Shown here: in pieces, positions 29,730-40,230 of the stretch
Numbering within the stretch: position 1 is the stretch's first letter
How the letters are laid out: each line of letters begins with the position of its first letter
NCBI RefSeq assembly: GCF_013523165.1
Contig: NZ_JAAMQI010000006.1
Span: forward strand, 1-64,000
Direction: 5' to 3'
DNA from: Pseudomonas entomophila
GTDB taxonomy: Bacteria; Pseudomonadota; Gammaproteobacteria; Pseudomonadales; Pseudomonadaceae
Length of the DNA stretch: 64,000 nucleotides
Notes under the pieces: model-generated
Database searches by the model: none
Seen by the model: the letters and a program-made list of their open reading frames with translations, nothing else
What the model was told of the DNA's origin: nothing
Position numbers and translations under genes: made by a program

Positions 29730-30197
29730 TCAGCGGTGGCGCCAGTGACGCTTGTGCTTGCGGTGGCCGTAGTGATGGCCACGGTCGTAACGACGGTTGT
29801 CGTAGCCACGACGATCACGTCGATCGTCCTGATCGGCCTTGTTGCCCATGTAGTTGCCCAGGGCACCGCCTGCACCACCGCCTGCGGCGGCGCCGATCAG
29901 GCTGCCGGTGGTGCCACCTACGCTACGACCGACCACGTTGCCGCCTGCGGCGCCCAAGGCACCGCCGATGGCTGCTTCACCACGCTGACGCTTGTTGGCC
30001 CCAACGGCGCTGCCGGCAGCGCCACCCAGGCCTGCGCCGATGGCCGAACCGGTGCTGCCGCCAATCGACTGGCCCACGACGGAGCCGAGTACCCCACCCA
30101 ATGCGCCACCAACGCCGGCTTCGGTGTTGCCACCCGCCATGACGGCACCACTGAACAGGCCAAAGGACAACAAAAGAATCGAGGAGTACTTCTTCAT
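29730..30197 (-). CDS. Glycine-zipper envelope protein
   Basis: A 155-residue exported protein. The signal peptide (KKYSSILLLSFGLFSGAVMA) is followed by about 85 residues of small-residue repeats (GGALGGVLGSVVGQ, GSAIGAGLGGAAGSAVG, GGALGAAGGNVVG), the glycine-zipper pattern of proteins that insert in or line membranes. The tail is rich in Arg, Tyr, His and Lys (RRDRRGYDNRR, HKRHWRHR). Function unknown; related proteins are associated with the outer membrane. It is monocistronic with its own upstream region. Confidence 0.8.
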   Translation of the reverse strand: MKKYSSILLLSFGLFSGAVMAGGNTEAGVGGALGGVLGSVVGQSIGGSTGSAIGAGLGGAAGSAVGANKRQRGEAAIGGALGAAGGNVVGRSVGGTTGSLIGAAAGGGAGGALGNYMGNKADQDDRRDRRGYDNRRYDRGHHYGHRKHKRHWRHR

Positions 30198-30362
30198 TGA
30201 GAAAGCCTCATGTAATTGACGAGGCGAATGTGAAGTGCGAAGTTGAAACTGGCAACCAAAAACCGACGAATAACCCGTTGCACTAACAGTTTGTCAGGTT
30301 ATTGTTTTTGCACTGAAACTTTCTTTCCAAGTCCCGGTCTTAACGGGTTGCGCTTATTAAAA

Positions 30363-30388
30363 CCCCCTCGAATGCGAGGGGGTTTTTA
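30363..30388. terminator. Terminator after formate-dehydrogenase-like gene
   Basis: CCCCCTCG-AATG-CGAGGGGG flanked by A/T runs on both sides. It lies 21 nt past the stop of the minus-strand oxidoreductase gene and can act in both directions. The remaining spacer (30198-30362) is the upstream region of the glycine-zipper gene. Confidence 0.88.
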
Positions 30389-30408
30389 GTTCCCGCTTTA
30401 CTTAAGTT

Positions 30409-32748
30409 TTACACAATACGCCCGGTGTCGCGAGGGGCTTCCAGGCGAATGGCCACGAACTTCGACGTGGGGGTGTGGCTGCCATCGCCGATACTGTCCA
30501 GCGGCACCAATGGGTTGACCTCAGGGTAGTACGCCGCTGCCTGACCCGCCGGAATGTCGAACGCCAGCAGCGTGAAGCCGTTGACGCGTCGCTCGATCTT
30601 GTCACCCCACAACGACACGATGTCCACCTTCTGCCCAGGCACGAAGCCCAGGCGCATGATGTCCGCCTCGTTGGCGAAGATCACGTCGCGCTGGCCGCGT
30701 ACGCCGCGGTAACGGTCGTCCAGGCCATAGATGGTGGTGTTGTACTGGTCATGGGAGCGCATCGACTGCATGACCAGGTCCGGCACCTGGCCGCTGGCAC
30801 GTACGCGTTCGTCGATCAGGGTGTCCGGCAGCAGGTTGGGCTTGAAGTTGGCCTTGCCGGTGGGGGTCTTCCACACTCGGGAGCCCGCCGTGTTGCCCAG
30901 GTAGAAACCGCCTGGCTCGAGCAGGCGCTCGTTGAAGCCGGCAAAGCCCGGGATGGTGTCGGCGATCAGCTCGCGGATGCGGTCATAGTCGGCCACGGCC
31001 CAGTGCCAGTCGATCGGGTGGTTGCCCAGGGTCGCTGCTGCGATCCCCGCCACCACGGCCGGTTCCGAACGCATGGCCTTGGACAGCGGCTGCAACTGGC
31101 CGTTGGATGCATGCACCATGCTGAAGGAGTCTTCCACGGTGACGGCCTGCGGGCCCTCGACCTGGCGGTCGATATCGGTCCGCCCCAGGCACGGCAGGAT
31201 CAGCGCCTGCTTGCCGTGCACCAAGTGGCTGCGGTTGAGCTTGGTGCTGATCTGCACGGTCAGGTCGCAGTTGCGCAAGGCCTGGTGCGTGCGCGCGGTG
31301 TCCGGCGTCGCCTGGGCGAAGTTGCCGCCCAGGCCGATGAAGACCTTGGCGCGGCCGTCGAGCATGGCGTGGATCGCCTCGACCGTGTTGTGGCCGTTCT
31401 GACGCGGCACCGTGAAGCCGAAGCGACGCTCGATGTTGTCCAGCAGCACCACCGGCGGGCGCTCGTTGATGCCCATCGTACGGTCGCCCTGCACGTTGCT
31501 GTGGCCACGCACCGGGCACAGACCGGCGCCCGGCATGCCAAGGTTGCCGCGCAGCAGCATGACGTTGACGATTTCCTGGATGGTCGGCACCGAATGGCGA
31601 TGCTGGGTGATGCCCATCGCCCAGCACATGATCACCCGCTTGCCCTTGCAGTACATGCGCGCGGCCTGTTCGACCTCGGCCAGGGACAGGCCCGACTGCG
31701 TTTCGATGTGCGCCCACGGCGTGGCGTCGACCGCCTCGAGGTAGGCGTCGATCCCATGGCCGTGCTCGGCGATGAAGGCATGGTCGAAGATCGCCGGCTC
31801 ACCCTTGGCCTGCGCTTCGCGTTCCCATTGCAGCAGGAACTTGGCCATGCCGCGCAGCAGCGCCATGTCGCCGCCCAGGGCCGGGCGGAAGTAGGCGGTG
31901 TTGGTCGGGCGGTCGCTGTTGGTGAGCATCTCCAACGGGTTCTGCGGGTGCTGGAAGCGCTCCAGGCCACGCTCCTTGAGCGGATTGACCGAGACCACCT
32001 GGGCACCGCGCTTGACCGCGTCACGCAGCGGGTCGAGCATGCGCGGGTGGTTGGTGCCTGGGTTCTGACCCCAGACGAAGATCGCGTCGGCGTGCTCGAA
32101 GTCGTGGAAGGTCACCGTGCCCTTGCCCACACCGACGCTCTGGCCCAGCGCCACGCCACTGGCTTCGTGGCACATGTTCGAGCAGTCGGGGAAGTTGTTG
32201 GTGCCATAGGCGCGGACGAACAGCTGGTACAGGAACGCGGCCTCGTTGCTGGCCCGGCCCGAGGTATAGAACTCGGCCTGGTCGGGGCTGTCCAGCCCCT
32301 TGAGGTGCTGGGCGATCAGGGCGTAGGCACTGTCCCAGTCGATCGGCTGGTAGCGATCGGTCTGCGGGTCGTACACCATCGGATCGGTCAGGCGGCCTTG
32401 GTACTCCAGCCAGTAGTCGCTCTGCTCGAGCAGCGCGCTCACGCTGTGCTTGGCGAAGAACGCCGCGTCGACACGGCGCTTGGTGGCTTCCCAATTGACG
32501 GCCTTGGCGCCGTTCTCGCAGAACTTGACCATGCCGCTTTCGGGCGAGTCGCCCCAGGCGCAGCCCGGGCAGTCGAAGCCGCCGTTCTGGTTGGTCTTGA
32601 GCAGGGCGCGGATGTTCTTCAGCGCGTTGTCGCTGCCGACCCAGGCCTTGGCCACGCTGCGCAGCGCGCCCCAGCCGCCGGCCGGGCCGGCATAGGGCTT
32701 GTAGCGAGGGTTGGATTTGGTCTGGGGAAGTTGCTGATGGGTGGTCAT
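30409..32748 (-). CDS. FdhF/YdeP-type molybdopterin oxidoreductase
   Basis: Molybdopterin-guanine-dinucleotide enzyme of 779 residues related to formate dehydrogenase alpha subunits, closest in outline to the YdeP branch. DFPDCSNMCHEASG-like sequence near 185-198 places Cys193 where FdhF has selenocysteine (RVUHGPS). CPGC at 60-63 is unusual; the standard N-terminal 4Fe-4S cluster pattern is not evident. Other cofactor-binding stretches: GMPGAGLCPVRGHSNVQGDRT and a C-terminal molydopterin dinucleotide domain. ATG 32748 is chosen because the open frame upstream overlaps the fdhD end. Next to fdhD, which supplies sulfur to the cofactor. The electron partner and substrate are unknown. Confidence 0.85.
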   Translation of the reverse strand: MTTHQQLPQTKSNPRYKPYAGPAGGWGALRSVAKAWVGSDNALKNIRALLKTNQNGGFDCPGCAWGDSPESGMVKFCENGAKAVNWEATKRRVDAAFFAKHSVSALLEQSDYWLEYQGRLTDPMVYDPQTDRYQPIDWDSAYALIAQHLKGLDSPDQAEFYTSGRASNEAAFLYQLFVRAYGTNNFPDCSNMCHEASGVALGQSVGVGKGTVTFHDFEHADAIFVWGQNPGTNHPRMLDPLRDAVKRGAQVVSVNPLKERGLERFQHPQNPLEMLTNSDRPTNTAYFRPALGGDMALLRGMAKFLLQWEREAQAKGEPAIFDHAFIAEHGHGIDAYLEAVDATPWAHIETQSGLSLAEVEQAARMYCKGKRVIMCWAMGITQHRHSVPTIQEIVNVMLLRGNLGMPGAGLCPVRGHSNVQGDRTMGINERPPVVLLDNIERRFGFTVPRQNGHNTVEAIHAMLDGRAKVFIGLGGNFAQATPDTARTHQALRNCDLTVQISTKLNRSHLVHGKQALILPCLGRTDIDRQVEGPQAVTVEDSFSMVHASNGQLQPLSKAMRSEPAVVAGIAAATLGNHPIDWHWAVADYDRIRELIADTIPGFAGFNERLLEPGGFYLGNTAGSRVWKTPTGKANFKPNLLPDTLIDERVRASGQVPDLVMQSMRSHDQYNTTIYGLDDRYRGVRGQRDVIFANEADIMRLGFVPGQKVDIVSLWGDKIERRVNGFTLLAFDIPAGQAAAYYPEVNPLVPLDSIGDGSHTPTSKFVAIRLEAPRDTGRIV

Positions 32749-32753
32749 GGCGA

Positions 32754-33584
32754 TCACGGCTCCCTCACGGGGCTGAATACCCGCGGTGCACTGTGTTTGG
32801 GCAAATGAATGAGGTTGAGGTTGTGGCGGCGCGCCCACTGCGTGGCCAGGCCGGTCGGCGCGGACAGGCTGACCAGGGTCTGGATGCCGGCACGCAGGAC
32901 CTTCTGGATCAGTTCCAGGCTGCAGCGGCTGGTCACGATCGCCAGGCCGCCGGCCGTGTCGATGCGCTGGCGCAGCAGGCCACCGATCACCTTGTCCAGG
33001 GCGTTGTGTCGGCCGATGTCTTCACGGCCCATCAGCAGGTCGCCCCGGGCGTCCATGAACAGGGCGGCATGCACGGCACCGCAGTCCTGGCCCAGGACCT
33101 GGAACGGTTCGATCCGCTGGCGCAGGCCCTGCAGCCAGGCCGCCGGGGGGAGCGGGGCGCCGGGCAGCGCGCTCAGCTCAGGCAGCGCCTGCTCCAGGGC
33201 CTCCACCCCGCACAAGCCACAGCCGCTGGTTCCCGCCAGTTGGCGGCGCTGGTCTTTCAAGGCCCAGAAGGCACGGCTGGAAATCTGCACGTCGGCGTGG
33301 AGTGCCGAGCCACTGCCTGAGAGCCTGAGGTCGTACACATCGGACAGGTCGGCGACGATGCCGCTGCCGACGCTGAACCCGACCACGAAGTCCTCGAGGT
33401 CGGTGGGGCTGACCAGCATGACCGCCTGGTTGAGGCCGTTGTAGGCGATGGCCAAGGCCACTTCCTCGGCAAGCGGTGTCGCCTCGGCGCAGGACGCGTC
33501 GAGGGGTTGGTAGTCGTAGGTGCTGCGAGCGGCAGGCAGGGCGAAGGACGTGGATGCCGCGCAGACCGGAAGTGTGCTGTTCAT
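32754..33584 (-). CDS. fdhD: Formate dehydrogenase sulfurtransferase FdhD
   Basis: FdhD passes sulfur from the cysteine desulfurase to the molybdenum cofactor of formate dehydrogenases. It is 276 residues long with the reactive-loop CxxC in SGCGLCG, and shows DLEDFVVGFSVGSG and GREDIGRHNALDKVIGG as family landmarks. It lies immediately upstream of its likely client, 5 nt apart, in the same operon. Confidence 0.93.
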   Translation of the reverse strand: MNSTLPVCAASTSFALPAARSTYDYQPLDASCAEATPLAEEVALAIAYNGLNQAVMLVSPTDLEDFVVGFSVGSGIVADLSDVYDLRLSGSGSALHADVQISSRAFWALKDQRRQLAGTSGCGLCGVEALEQALPELSALPGAPLPPAAWLQGLRQRIEPFQVLGQDCGAVHAALFMDARGDLLMGREDIGRHNALDKVIGGLLRQRIDTAGGLAIVTSRCSLELIQKVLRAGIQTLVSLSAPTGLATQWARRHNLNLIHLPKHSAPRVFSPVREP

Positions 33585-33714
33585 GGCAACGGATCACCGG
33601 CGGCGTTTATCACTCGATCAAGCGTATGCCTCTATGGACAACCCGTCTAATCGCTTGACTCGATACCGTGATAGACGCCGTCGATGGACGGCTGTCTGTC
33701 CGTTGCCGAGGCGG

Positions 33715-34377
33715 TCACAGCCCGTCGAGCAATGCCCGGTAATCCTCCACGGCCGCGAACTCCTCGGTGTCGCGCGGTCCGCGTCGGCTGTCCGGCTCGC
33801 GCACGGCCAGCAGATGGCCCACGCCGAAGCGCTGGGCGCTGCGCAGGACCGCCAGGGTGTCGTCGATGAACAGGCTGCGCGCGGGCGTGAAACCGAGGTC
33901 CGCCTGCAGGGCGTCCCAGAACTGCGGGCTTTCCTTGGGGAAACCATAGTCATGGGAGCTGATCAGGCGCTCGAAGTACGGCGCCAGCTCCACCCGCTCC
34001 AGCTTGAGCGACAGCGAATCACGGTGGGCATTGGTGATCATCACCACACGCTTGCCCGCGTCACGCACGGCAGCCAGGAACACGTCGGCGTCCGGGCGCA
34101 GGGCGATCAGGTCGGCGATCTCGCGCTTGAGCTCACGGATCGGCAGGTTCAGCTCCCGGCTCCAGAAGTCCAGGCAGTACCAATTGAGGGTGCCGGCGTT
34201 GCGCTCGAACAGCGGTTGCAGCTCCAGCTCGGCCATCGCACGGCTCACGCCATGCACCTGGGCGTAGCGGGCCGGAAGGTGTTCCAGCCAGAACTGATTG
34301 TCGTAGTGCAGGTCGAGCAGGGTGCCGTCCATGTCCAGCAGCACGGTGTCGATGGACGTCCAGTTCAGAAGAGGCAT
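33715..34377 (-). CDS. yrfG: HAD-family GMP/IMP nucleotidase YrfG
   Basis: Haloacid dehalogenase-type hydrolase of 220 residues, predicted to dephosphorylate purine nucleotides. Motif I is LLDMDGTLLDL (the nucleophile is the first Asp of DMDGT), motif II VVMITNA, motif III Lys in GFPKESPQFWDAL, motif IV LFIDDTLAVL. ATG 34377 (MPLLNWTSIDTVLLD) is preferred; upstream codons overlap the shared promoter with nudE. Divergent from nudE, another nucleotide-processing gene. Confidence 0.88.
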   Translation of the reverse strand: MPLLNWTSIDTVLLDMDGTLLDLHYDNQFWLEHLPARYAQVHGVSRAMAELELQPLFERNAGTLNWYCLDFWSRELNLPIRELKREIADLIALRPDADVFLAAVRDAGKRVVMITNAHRDSLSLKLERVELAPYFERLISSHDYGFPKESPQFWDALQADLGFTPARSLFIDDTLAVLRSAQRFGVGHLLAVREPDSRRGPRDTEEFAAVEDYRALLDGL

Positions 34378-34408
34378 GTGAAGTTCTCGATCGGTCGGCA
34401 AGCCACGG

Positions 34409-34414
34409 TATAGT
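34409..34414 (+). promoter_or_regulatory. Possible -10 box for nudE
   Basis: TATAGT in ACGGTATAGTAACC, 29 nt upstream of the nudE start. The -35 region is weak. The same 65-nt spacer must also hold the yrfG promoter. Confidence 0.35.
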
Positions 34415-34442
34415 AACCCGTTCATGCCAAGGAGCCGTTCCC

Positions 34443-35006
34443 ATGCGCCAGAAACCCACCGTGCTCGGTCGCGAGATCGTCGCCAGCAGTCGCCTGTTCC
34501 GAGTCGAAGCCGTGCAACTGCGTTTCACCAACGGGACCGAACGGACCTACGAGCGGCTGGTCGGCAGCGGCACCGGCCACGGCGCGGTGATGATCGTGGC
34601 CATGCTCGACAGCGAGCACGCCGTGCTGGTCGAGGAATACTGCGGCGGCACCGACAGCTATGAGCTGTCCTTGCCCAAGGGCCTGATCGAGCCCGGCGAG
34701 GACGTGCTGGCGGCCGCCAACCGTGAGCTCAAGGAAGAAGCCGGCTTTGGCGCGCGCCAGTTGGAGCACCTGACCGAGCTGTCGCTGTCGCCTGGCTACA
34801 TGAGCCAGAAGATCCAGGTGGTGCTGGCCACCGACCTCTACGAGGAGCGCCTGGAAGGCGACGAGCCCGAGCCGATGCGCGTGGACAAGGTCAACCTGCG
34901 CGAGCTGTCGGCGCTGGCCATGCACCCGCAGTTTTCCGAGGGCAGGGCACTGGCGGCGCTGTACCTGGTACGCGACCTGCTGTCGCAACGGGAGCTGTTC
35001 GCATGA
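34443..35006 (+). CDS. nudE: ADP-compounds Nudix hydrolase NudE
   Basis: Nudix pyrophosphatase (187 residues) acting on ADP-ribose, Ap3A and NADH-type compounds. The full Nudix box lies at residues 80-102, beginning GLIEPGED and ending RELKEEAGF, with all key Glu residues present. The ribosome site AAGGAG precedes ATG 34443. Its stop overlaps the cysQ start by 4 nt, so the two are one operon as in many gamma-proteobacteria. Confidence 0.93.
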   Translation: MRQKPTVLGREIVASSRLFRVEAVQLRFTNGTERTYERLVGSGTGHGAVMIVAMLDSEHAVLVEEYCGGTDSYELSLPKGLIEPGEDVLAAANRELKEEAGFGARQLEHLTELSLSPGYMSQKIQVVLATDLYEERLEGDEPEPMRVDKVNLRELSALAMHPQFSEGRALAALYLVRDLLSQRELFA

Positions 35007-35860
35007 GCGACGATCGCGACCTGATGCAGGCCGTCGTCACCCTGGCACGTCGTGCCGGCGAGGCGATCATGCCGTTCTGGCGCGCCGGCGTGGCGGTGAC
35101 CGCCAAGGCCGACGACTCCCCCGTGACGGCAGCCGACCTGGCAGCGCATGCGGTCATCGAGGCCGGCCTGAAGGCGCTGGCACCGGAGATCCCCGTGCTG
35201 TCGGAAGAAGACTGCGACATCCCCCTCACCCAGCGCGAGGGCTGGACGCGCTGGTGGCTGGTGGACCCGTTGGACGGCACCAAGGAGTTCATCGCCGGGA
35301 GCGAGGAGTTCACCGTCAACATCGCCCTGGTCGAGCGTGGCGAGGTGGTGTTCGGCGTGGTGGTGATGCCGGTCAACGGCCGCAGCTACCACGGTGGGCG
35401 CGGCCTGGGCGCGTGGCGGGCCGACGTGGGCGATGTCGAGCGCCCCATCCGCGCCCGGCACCAGCCACCGGTGGGCGAGCCCTTCACGGTCGTCGCCAGT
35501 CGGCGTCATTCCAGCCCTCGGCAAGAAGCGCTGCTGGCAGGGCTAGGCGATGCGCTGGGAGCACTGACCCTGGCCAACATCGGCAGCTCCTTGAAGTTCT
35601 GCCTGCTGGCCGAAGGGGCCGCCGATTGCTACCCGCGCCTGGCACCGACGTCGCAATGGGACACCGCTGCCGCCCAGGGCGTGCTCGAAGGCGCCGGTGG
35701 CGAGGTGCTCGACCTTCAGGGCCAACGCTTCGCCTATCCGCCCCGGGCGTCGCTGCTCAACGCGCACTTCCTGGCCTTGCCTGCGGCCGCCCCCTGGCGC
35801 CAGACCTTGCTGACGCTGGCCTCAGACCTTTCGACCTCTGTGGAAAAAGCCCCAAGATAA
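35003..35860 (+). CDS. cysQ: 3'(2'),5'-bisphosphate nucleotidase CysQ
   Basis: Removes phosphate from PAP/PAPS, by-products of sulfate assimilation. The 285-residue inositol-monophosphatase fold protein has metal-binding motifs LSEEDCDIP, DPLDGTKEFI and WDTAAAQGVLEGAGGEVLD intact. The last residues (SDLSTSVEKAPR) are encoded by sequence that also occurs outside genes at about 45.70 kb as the left arm of a dispersed repeat, so the native C terminus appears to have been replaced or extended by a repeat insertion. Confidence 0.92.
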   Translation: MSDDRDLMQAVVTLARRAGEAIMPFWRAGVAVTAKADDSPVTAADLAAHAVIEAGLKALAPEIPVLSEEDCDIPLTQREGWTRWWLVDPLDGTKEFIAGSEEFTVNIALVERGEVVFGVVVMPVNGRSYHGGRGLGAWRADVGDVERPIRARHQPPVGEPFTVVASRRHSSPRQEALLAGLGDALGALTLANIGSSLKFCLLAEGAADCYPRLAPTSQWDTAAAQGVLEGAGGEVLDLQGQRFAYPPRASLLNAHFLALPAAAPWRQTLLTLASDLSTSVEKAPR

Positions 35861-35920
35861 GGGCATTGTTGTATCCACAGACTCATCCCCAGGCTACAGG
35901 CAAGCGCAGTCCTCTTGTGG

Positions 35921-36077
35921 AGGCTGTGTGAAAACTTCTCGACCGATGCAGCTGATCAAGAAACAACCTGAAGATCACGGTCCTACGCGAATTCTGGGTT
36001 CATTGAGTCGCCAAGCTTCTTCAGAATTCGCGTAGGAACACGCTTTGAAAAAAGCAGGTGGGGTTTTCACACAGCCT
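35921..36077. mobile_element. 157-bp MITE-like element
   Basis: Perfect 15-bp terminal inverted repeats (AGGCTGTGTGAAAAC at 35921-35935, GTTTTCACACAGCCT at 36063-36077) enclose a second perfect 15-bp inverted repeat (CCTACGCGAATTCTG at 35982-35996, CAGAATTCGCGTAGG at 36022-36036). There is no coding capacity. TGTGG-like sequence flanks both ends, which might be a target-site repeat. It sits beside a REP pair in the spacer after cysQ. Interpreted as a non-autonomous element moved by an IS elsewhere in the genome. Confidence 0.6.
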
Positions 36078-36078
36078 G

Positions 36079-36345
36079 TGTGGAAGCGGGCTTGCCCGCG
36101 ATAGCGTCCGGTCCATCACCGCCTGCATCGCGGGCAAGCCCGCTCTCATGGAACATAAAATATCTTGTTGATTTTAAAAGGAATAATTTCAGGATTTTGT
36201 GGGCCCTGCGGGCCCAATCGCGGCACAGGGGCCGCTCCCACAGGTGACCGCGATAGCCTGCAACCCCGCAGTGGGGCTACGGGTGTAGGAGCGGCCCCTG
36301 CCGGGGCGCCGGACCGGCCGCGATGGGCCGCAAAGCGGCCCTAAA
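36079..36345. repeat. REP pair and GC-rich REP variants
   Basis: A canonical REP pair at 36079-36147 is followed, after about 50 nt of AT-rich DNA, by a run of GGCCGCTCC-type palindromes (36197-36345). The end of this run, about 36320-36357, recurs in inverted orientation at about 61369-61408. With the MITE, this fills the 490-nt spacer between cysQ and the next gene. Confidence 0.7.
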
Positions 36346-36350
36346 ATCGA

Positions 36351-36506
36351 TTAGCAATGAAGCTCCGGATCCTGCCAGCTATCGCCATGTTCTCTGCGCG
36401 ACAGCGCGGCGCCAAGGCGGCGGGCGGACTCCCACAGAAGGGATGAAGCGCCCTGCCAGATCAGCGTGTGGCCCACAGCCTGGCAGGCAAAGACGCTGAA
36501 AGGCAT
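36351..36506 (-). CDS. 51-residue hypothetical protein
   Basis: Short open frame starting MPFSVFACQAVGHTLIWQG and ending SWQDPELHC. GAGG lies 7 nt before the ATG and overlaps the stop of the upstream thioesterase gene, so translation could be coupled. No domain is recognised. A decayed relative (PFNVFANTMWTTSLL then stop) is visible on the minus strand near 45.90-45.94 kb, and the 3' end of this gene lies in a dispersed REP-like repeat, so the frame may belong to a repeat family and not be a true gene. Confidence 0.45.
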   Translation of the reverse strand: MPFSVFACQAVGHTLIWQGASSLLWESARRLGAALSRREHGDSWQDPELHC

Positions 36507-36516
36507 GACGTCGGCC

Positions 36517-36971
36517 TCAACGGTGTAGCACGTACTGCCCGCTGAAGGTCACGGCCGGCGTCTCGTCCCCTTCATTGAGCACGACGGTGTCCAGGACCAG
36601 CCGCGCCCGTCCGCGCCGCTGGTACAGTTTGACGAAGCGCTCCCAGGTGTCGGCAGGCGGCGCCTCGCACACGGCGACCGCGGCCCCGGTGACCGGTAGC
36701 GGATAGCTGACCTGGCCTTCCTGGATGACGATGTGCCCATCCTCGATGCCGGCTTCGCGCAGGCGCAGGTGCAGCCATCCCCAGCCGGCCAGCACGGCGC
36801 CGCAGTACAGGCTGCCGCCGAACATGGTGTTCTTGTGGTTGACGTTGGCCGCCAGCGGCAAGCCCAGGCGCAGCGTGTGGGCTTCCCAATCCAGTACCTC
36901 CAGCCCCATTTGCCGCGTCAACGGGATGTCGTCGTGCAGCAGGGCCTGCAAGTCGTGACAGGTCTGGCGAT

Positions 36972-36975
<4 letters not shown>
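36517..36975 (-). CDS. YiiD-type hotdog thioesterase domain protein
   Basis: A 152-residue protein of the C-terminal YiiD thioesterase type, with the pattern NHKNTMFGGSLYCGAVLAGWGWLHLRL and VSYPLPVTG. The acetyltransferase half found in full YiiD is missing; stand-alone forms are common in pseudomonads. Its start overlaps the end of the response-regulator gene by 4 nt. Role unknown, probably acyl-CoA hydrolysis. Confidence 0.82.
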
Positions 36976-38377
<1,402 letters not shown>

Positions 38378-38381
<4 letters not shown>

Positions 38382-40201
38382 GCCGAAGGGTCCTCCGAAG
38401 ATGGCAGGCTGGCGCCGGGCTTGGCGATCCGCAGTTGCAGGGTCAGCAGGGCGCCGCCTTCCGGGTGGTTGGCCAGCAGCAGTTCCCCGCCCAGCGCACG
38501 CATCAGGCTGTCGCAGATGGCCAGCCCCAACCCCAGGCCCTGGGTGCGTGTCTTGGTGGTGAAGAACGGCTCCTTGGCCTGTTCCAGGGCCTGGCGGGTG
38601 AAGCCGGGGCCGTTGTCGCGAATGTACAGGTAGACGTGCTCGTCGTGCCGTTCGGCACTGATCCACAGGCGCCGCGGGTTGGCTTTCTCGGTCAGGGCGT
38701 CGAGGGCGTTGGCCAGGAGGTTGCCGAGCACCTGGCGCAGCCGGGTTTCACCAGCCTGTACCCAGAGAGGCGCGTCCGGCAGGTCTCGGATCAGCTCCAC
38801 CGCCATGGCCCGGCGCCGCTTGGCCAGCAGCGCCAGGGCATCGTCGAGGGCCGGCTGCAACGCCACGCTTTCCGGCGCATGCCGGTCCCGCCGGGCGAAG
38901 GCGCGCAGGTGCGCGATGATCGAGGCCATGCGCCCGGTCAGTTCGCCGATCAGCTTGAGGTTGCCGCGCGCGTCGTCGAGGCGCTGGTGGTCGAGCAGGA
39001 TCTCGGCGTTTTCCGCGTAGCTGCGAATGGCCGCCAGCGGCTGGTTGAGTTCATGACTGATGCTCGCCGACATGGTCCCCAGCACCGACAGCTTGCCGGC
39101 CTGGACCAGCTCATCCTGGGCACGCACCAGGTCTTGCTGGGCCTGCTCGCGCTCGAGCACTTCCTCCTTGAGCCGGGCGTTGAGCCCTTCGAGGTCGGCG
39201 GTCCGCGCCACCACGCGTTTTTCCAGCTCCTGGCGGCCATGGGCCTCCAGGCCGATGCGGTCGATGTAGTGGCGTCGCCGCTGCATGCCCAACCCCAGCA
39301 ACAGCATCAGCACCAGCAAGGCCCCTGCGCCGATGGCCATGACCGTCTGCACCGAACGATCGACCAGCGTGCGCGGCGCCAGGATGCTCACCTGCCAGCC
39401 GGTTTCGGCGATCCCTTCGCTCTGCACCAGCCAGGCATCGGGCTTGAGTTCCAGCGGTTGCGGGGACTTGGTGGGGTAGGGCTGGATCGCCGCGACCGCT
39501 TCACGCTCGGCCTCGCTCAAGGGGCGTGTCGCACGGAATCGCCAGTCCGGACGCGAGGTCAGCACCACCACGCCATGGTGATCGGTCAGCAGCAGCTGTT
39601 CCGGGGTGTGGCCCCACAGGGTCTCGGTATGGTCCAGATCGACCTTGACCACCAGCACGCCGATGACCTGTTCGCCCTCGCGCACCGCGGCGGCGAAGAA
39701 GTAGCCCCGCTTGGCCGAGGTGGTGCCCTGGCCGAAGAACCGGCCCAGACGGCCTTGCATGGCTTCCATGAAGTAAGGCCGGAAGGCGAAGTTGCGCCCT
39801 GCGAAGCTGTCGGGCTTGTCCCAGTTGGAGGCGGCCAGGGTGTTGCCGTTGACGTCCATCAGGTACATCACCTCGGCGCCGGTCTGGCGGGCGATGTCCT
39901 TGAGCACGCGGTTGGCGTTGGTCAGCCCTTCGAGCCTGAGCGGGTCGGCGAGCGCCGTGCGCAGGGCCGGCAGCTCGCCCAGGATCTGCGGCAGCGTCTC
40001 GTAGCGGTGCAGGGTGCCGAGCAGGTTGGCGACGTACAGGTCGAGGGTCTGGCGGTTCTGCGAGGCCAGCTCGCTCTGGTAATACCGCTCGGCCAGGTGG
40101 TGCAGCGGCCACAGCAGTGGCGCCAGGCAGACGGCCAGCAGGGCAAGGCTGCGCCACCGGGGGCGGCGCGGGGGTATCGGAATGGAGATCATCGCGAGCA
40201 T
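38378..40201 (-). CDS. dctB: Sensor histidine kinase, DctB type
   Basis: Membrane kinase of 607 residues. TM1 (about 17-35) and TM2 (about 283-305) enclose a periplasmic double-PAS-like sensor with the DctB pattern GRNFAFRPYFMEAMQG and FFAAAVREGEQVIGVLVVKVDL. A coiled-coil linker, H box SISHELNQPLAAIRSYAENA and ATPase motifs (NLLANALDALTE, DNGPGF, GLGLGLAICDSL) follow. A small carboxylate ligand is likely. A second in-frame ATG at 40192 is a possible start. Confidence 0.9.
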
Positions 40202-40230
40202 GCGTCAGGAGGGCCTGACGCAATTATGCG

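Noticed and set aside
30475..32808. Long open frame antisense to the molybdopterin oxidoreductase
   Set aside because: No domain, biased composition, and the sense gene is well supported.
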